From: Entrophospora sp. SA101
Lineage: Eukaryota > Glomeromycota > Glomeromycetes > Entrophosporales > Entrophosporaceae
Direction of reading: 5' to 3'
Assembly: GCA_958430865.1 (NCBI GenBank)
Contig: CAUDNR010000580.1
Coordinates: forward strand, 55,487 to 77,688
Length of the DNA stretch: 22,202 nucleotides
The stretch's first letter is position 1, and each line of letters starts with the position of its first letter. The position numbers and the translations under genes are program-made. The notes below the pieces were generated by a model. That model saw only the letters and a list, made by a program, of their open reading frames with translations, was not told where the DNA came from and ran no database searches. Below, piece by piece: positions 18,540-22,202 of the stretch.

Positions 18540-18675
18540 GCAATATTTTTTGAAATTTTTCCATCTATCTATTATTAAAATGTAATCATAAATTATTAAT
18601 TGTGTTAGCAATATTTTTTGAAATTTCCATCTATCAAGTTCTCGAATTAGTATTATTAAAATTTAATCGTATATT
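18540..18675. repeat. Tandem duplication over the 3' end of the ten-exon gene
   Basis: Copy at 18540-18597 and copy at 18608-18675 share GCAATATTTTTTGAAATTT, CCATCTATC and TATTATTAAAAT-TAATC. The upper copy includes the last codons and stop of the minus-strand gene; the lower copy lies in its 3' flank. Confidence 0.75.
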
Positions 18676-20888
18676 TTGGGAAGAGAGACTTTCGTCTTCG
18701 CTCTCGACACAAATCGCATTAATGCCTGCACGATGTTGTTCTTTGCATGGGGTGAGCGAATGCATCGGAAGTCTCCCATGGAGAGGTCTATAATTTTCTT
18801 CAAACATATTGGCGAGGTTTTCTTCATGTAATTTTTTGATTGATTCGATTGTATCTAACAAGCAGAGCTATGCAGATAAAATCCATTAACAAACAATACT
18901 TATATGAATGTGACTGAATCAAATGAAACAACAAAGGTGATTACCTTTAAATCCCATAATAATTTAATAAAATTAAAAAAATATATTTGTTGATTATCCC
19001 AATCGATGGGAACAACGACTTTATGAGTTCTTTCGAATATTAAGACACCAGATGCGGGGTTAGACATTCTCCAAAGTTCCAAATGATTGTCTATAGATTG
19101 TGTAAACAATTAAATATCAAGAAATGACACAATAAAGTATTTAATTAAAAGGTAATTTACCAAGTCCATGCAAGAAGACACTTGAATCTTTGAAAAAGTC
19201 CTGTAGGAAGCCTTTTTGTAACAGTATGAAAGGTCTCCTAACATATAAATATTTCCGACTGCACCTTTAAGATGATCCCAGGTGGATCGTGGTTTATCTA
19301 TACAACCATAACCACCACTAATTTCAACATGACCAATTTCAATATAATGATTTTTCAAACACATCAAGAAAACACCGTCCGATTTTTGTTCGTAATCACT
19401 TTCCTTTTTCCTTTTACGATAAGATTCGATTGATGATAATGCTATCTCTCCCCTTATATAAGAAAGAAAGTCAATATTATTAATTTATGCTACATAAAGA
19501 CAATAACTAAAATAGCACTTACGGTTTATATATCAAATCATCTTGTAGTCCAGATAAAAGCTTCATTAAACAAATATTAATTACGTACAATTTGTACGAA
19601 CTCTCGGATATATTTCCACGTTGTATTATGGTGTTATTGGGATAAACAAACTCAAATCTATAAATGGTTAAAAATTGAGAATTAATTACAGCAAAAATAG
19701 GCAAAGATAGTAAGTAGTTCAAGTAAGTTTTCTACTTACAAATATTTTAAAATTCTTATCGAAAAGGTAGTGAGTGGATCTTTGAGTTCTTGATTAATAT
19801 TTACCAATTTATTATTATCCAACTTGTTTTTATGGTCCTGTGAACAAAAAATAATTAGATTTAGGAATGTCTCAATTCTAATAACAAAAAGAAAATGTTC
19901 AAAGCAATACCAGCTTAACGATTTCCTTTAATGTTCTTGAAGGAGAAATATATGGTGCCTTTTTTTTACAGATTTGCTGGATTTCATTATAATCAGCTTC
20001 TGCACACCATTTGGGTCTAGAAATGTTTAATCCACATCTAATTACTCCCCAATTCTCCAACCTAGTGTATTGTATAATATTAAAAAAGGCATATTTTTGA
20101 ATATTTAGTTCAGATGTTTGATTTACTGTACCTTCTCAATATAAAGCATTTTGGGAATGATTCAATTTACCTCATTACGTGTCCACTGAGATTTGTCGCT
20201 TCTTTTAATAATCTCTTGATGGTGATTCCAGATTGTAACTTCCAATTATTCCTATTTATTAATGTATTGGCATTCTCATCGTTATTATTGTTGTTGTTTG
20301 AGCTTTCGTCAACTGATTTGAAAATAAATATGGATTAATTATAAAGTAAACTAGAATGACGTTCAAATCAATAATCACCACCCTCATTCTTTCTTAAATA
20401 ACTAGATATAGTTGCAAACCCACCTTCACCTATCTTTTCACTCTCCAACAATACTTACCCACAGGATTCTTTGATTTTCGTTTCTTCTTTCCTTTTTCTT
20501 CTGCTACTAAAAATTTTTTTTAAAAAAATTAGAATGATGACAAGTTGCAAGTACCACCACCATCCTAATAATAATAGCATTTACCTAGGCTAGCGATATC
20601 TTCACGAAAATTTTCAGTTTTTCTTTTTTTAACAAATGATTTGGAAAATTTTTAAGCAATATATCATTTAAATTATGTTTTAAGAAGAAAATGAATAATA
20701 TGGAATACAAAAAAAAAATTTATTTTAACAAGCTAGAAATGACGATATTCATTTTTAAAAATAACTAGAGTAACGACGACAGGTGGCGGGCGATAACCAC
20801 CACCACCATCCTTAAAAAACACTTACCCAGCGATATCTTTTTCTTCTAGTTGTTGTTTTCTTTTCTTGTTGTCGTGTTGTCGTGGCAT
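18634..20888 (-). CDS. Conserved fungal protein of unknown function, ten exons, one frameshift
   Basis: Exons on the minus strand: 20888-20827, 20622-20585, 20506-20459, 20312-20171, 20061-19911, 19837-19740, 19657-19523, 19452-19161, 19090-18945, 18867-18634. All introns are GT-AG and every phase joins, except between exons 8 and 9. There exon 8 ends one base short: KIQVSSCMDL leads to a stop, whereas one extra base near 19171-19178 would join KIQVFFLHGL to DNHLELWRMSNPASG. With it the product is 448 residues. The N-terminus is lysine-rich (KKRKQQLEE; EEKGKKKRKSK, nuclear-signal-like), then a poly-Asn linker. The body has WKLQSGITIKRLLKEA, NWGVIRCGLNISRPKWC, HVEISGGYGCIDKPRSTW and GVLIFERTHKVVVPIDWD. 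I believe similar proteins are common in Rhizophagus but know no function. A CCAAT box (20953-20957 on this strand) lies about 65 bases upstream of the ATG. Either a recent pseudogene or a consensus error. Confidence 0.78.
20348..20838 (-). repeat. Diverged duplicated exon-intron units at the gene's 5' end
   Basis: Three related segments lie in introns 1 to 3, each with AACTAGAGTAACGACG-like text (from about 20763, 20528 and 20349) followed by ACCACCACCATCC-like text (about 20800, 20553, 20374). The first two are 236 bases apart, and the exon ends beside them also match (GCGATATCTT at about 20830 and 20593; both encode D-I-A). This points to tandem duplication of a small exon with its intron. 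Confidence 0.65.
20405..20438 (-). repeat. 34-bp kinase glycine-loop fragment in intron 3
   Basis: Exact reverse complement of 559-592 in the kinase gene. On the minus strand it reads KIGEGGFATIS, the glycine loop, in the same direction as the host gene but inside its third intron (20458-20313). Flanking bases do not match the kinase, so only this piece is shared. Confidence 0.9.
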
Positions 20889-21294
20889 CAATAAAAATTT
20901 TTAAAAAGAAGTTTATGATTTGATCGACGCATACACATTGATTATTTATCCTATTGGTTTTTTTTTTGGTAGGACAGACGCGAATTGATTTTTTTCTTGG
21001 AAAAACAATTTATTTTTTGACGGTGTCCAAGGTGACAAAACATGAGTGTTGTTGTTTGGTTTGGTTTGGGTCTCCTAAAGAAGACGTTTTAATAACTAAC
21101 CAGAGGTACTATTTTTTACTTGAATTGATATATATATTTGTTGTCTTTATTGGTTATAATAAATATTTTAATTGGAAATCAAAACGCGGGGCAGATCTTG
21201 CTGGATAATTACAAGATTTTCATTGATAATATTTTGTTTTTCGTGACCATTAATAATATTATCATAAATATTATATATATTACTATACAAGAAA
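20889..21294. other. Upstream region of the ten-exon gene
   Basis: No gene seen. An open stretch at 20954-21208 (+) is Phe/Val/Leu-rich with no motif. The TTGTTTGGTTTGGTTTGGG run near 21053-21070 is a pyrimidine-rich tract on the minus strand and could be part of a promoter. Confidence 0.35.
20953..20957 (-). promoter_or_regulatory. Possible CCAAT box
   Basis: CCAAT on the minus strand (CCAATAGG), 65 bases upstream of the ATG at 20888. A common fungal promoter element (bound by HAP/NF-Y), but a five-base match is weak evidence. Confidence 0.25.
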
Positions 21295-22202
21295 TCAAGG
21301 CAGCACATTGTTGAAAAAGAGACATTTCGAATATGCAATGTTTGATTACAGGAAATTTACAGGCATTGAAGCTGCCTTGAACACATTACAGTCATTCACC
21401 TGTTCCTTGTGTACATAAGGCTAATCTGACTAGTGTCATCCGATGATACAATGATGCAACAGAACTCCAGGGGGGTGTGGACATGTCCTGGAGTTTACCA
21501 AGACTGCACCAATCGTCAATGATGCTTTTCACTAATCTCCCCAGACCAGAGATGGCCGCTGGCATGCTAGCCGAAAAGTTGTCTGCAATGATCCCACCTC
21601 TAGGGTAAGGATGGCACTGTAACCAAGTTGCAACTCTGCAGATGAATATTAGTGCCATGTAAATATCCAGATCCATCAAAGCAATGAGAATCTGCAGCTT
21701 GTTTCAAGCACAGGAGGTCGCAATTCAGAGCAGGGTTGGTGGCCCTGAAATTGCATTTGGACTGATGTTAAGAGGGAAGTTGTAAAATAGCGTTTGTTTT
21801 GTATAATCACTTTCCTAAATTCTCTGTTTTTCTGATATTAACCAATTTATGATTTTGGGTAGGGCTTTTGCCCAATCATTCCTCTGTCTTGTGGGTTAAA
21901 ATTATATATACTGTATCTTTGTCAGTAATATGGCCAACATGAAAAAAGTCATAAAATGGTTCGGATTTTGTTTGGTATGTTTTGTATAAATTAATCATTT
22001 TCCCAAATTTTTTGCTTCTCTTTAATCTTTATCTGACCAACTGAACTTGTTATTTAAATAAATGGAAGGTAGGGTTATTGGCAAGCAGGCATGCCACTGA
22101 CAAGACAGGAGACGCCTTTGGGATGTACCAGCCAAACTCATAGAAAGGGATCTTTTGTCCAGACTTAGGGTCACATGGATGTTAAGCACAGAAAATGTAC
22201 AC
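21295..22202. other. Less AT-rich island, unidentified, runs off the window
   Basis: Composition changes sharply to many GC-containing words (GGGGGGTGTGGACATGTCC, CAGACCAGAGATGGCCGCTGG). Begins with a 10-base inverted repeat, TCAAGGCAGC (21295-21304) and GCTGCCTTGA (21371-21380). The minus strand is open from 21679 to 21392 (MDLDIYMALIFICRVATW; DDWCSLGKLQDMSTPPW) but matches no family I know. GTGTACAT at about 21410 and its inverse ATGTACAC at 22195-22202 could be element ends. From 21790 to 22080 it is AT-rich again. Possibly an unclassified repeat. Confidence 0.35.

Overview
The window reads as AT-rich nuclear DNA of an arbuscular mycorrhizal fungus, most likely Rhizophagus or a close relative (Glomeromycotina). 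The reasons are a kinase gene with the YGLTQDP / WTSGN / WIPYNDL signature of the greatly expanded Rhizophagus kinase family, short GT-AG introns (about 70-200 bp), and dense relics of DNA transposons. No rRNA, tRNA or CRISPR array was recognised. The species call is inference from remembered families; no search was run.

Layout. 228-1824 (+): protein kinase gene with one 1-base frameshift, preceded by a duplicated piece of itself. 2419-3191 (-): decayed F-box-like fragment. 3334-3863: TTTTGA-rich inverted-repeat element with a duplicated end. 5494-6957 (+): intact seven-exon gene for a 276-residue NTF2-like protein with Jupiter/HN1-like tail motifs. 7549-8968 (-): decayed Fanzor, the eukaryotic TnpB homologue, whose blocks survive in order from N-terminal extension to zinc ribbon. 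10042-10894 (-): intact four-exon gene for an unrecognised 203-residue protein. 11370-14037: tandem repeats, a hAT-type MITE with an 8-bp target duplication, and broken coding pieces. 14786-17345: cluster of pogo/Tc1-mariner-type pieces (a complete 918-bp element, a transposase tail relic and two further element ends) plus a hAT transposase C-terminal relic. 18634-20888 (-): ten-exon gene for a conserved protein of unknown function, open except for one frameshift, with a kinase fragment in intron 3. 21295-22202: compositionally distinct, less AT-rich unidentified sequence.

Three genes look like ordinary chromosomal genes (NTF2-like, the 203-residue protein, and the ten-exon gene if its lesion is a consensus error). 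Most of the rest is transposon debris. The best leads are the Fanzor relic, three pogo-like element ends whose repeated subterminal words change together from family to family, and a 34-bp kinase glycine-loop sequence shared by the first gene and an intron about 20 kb away on the other strand. All exon boundaries were placed by hand from GT-AG sites and reading phase.
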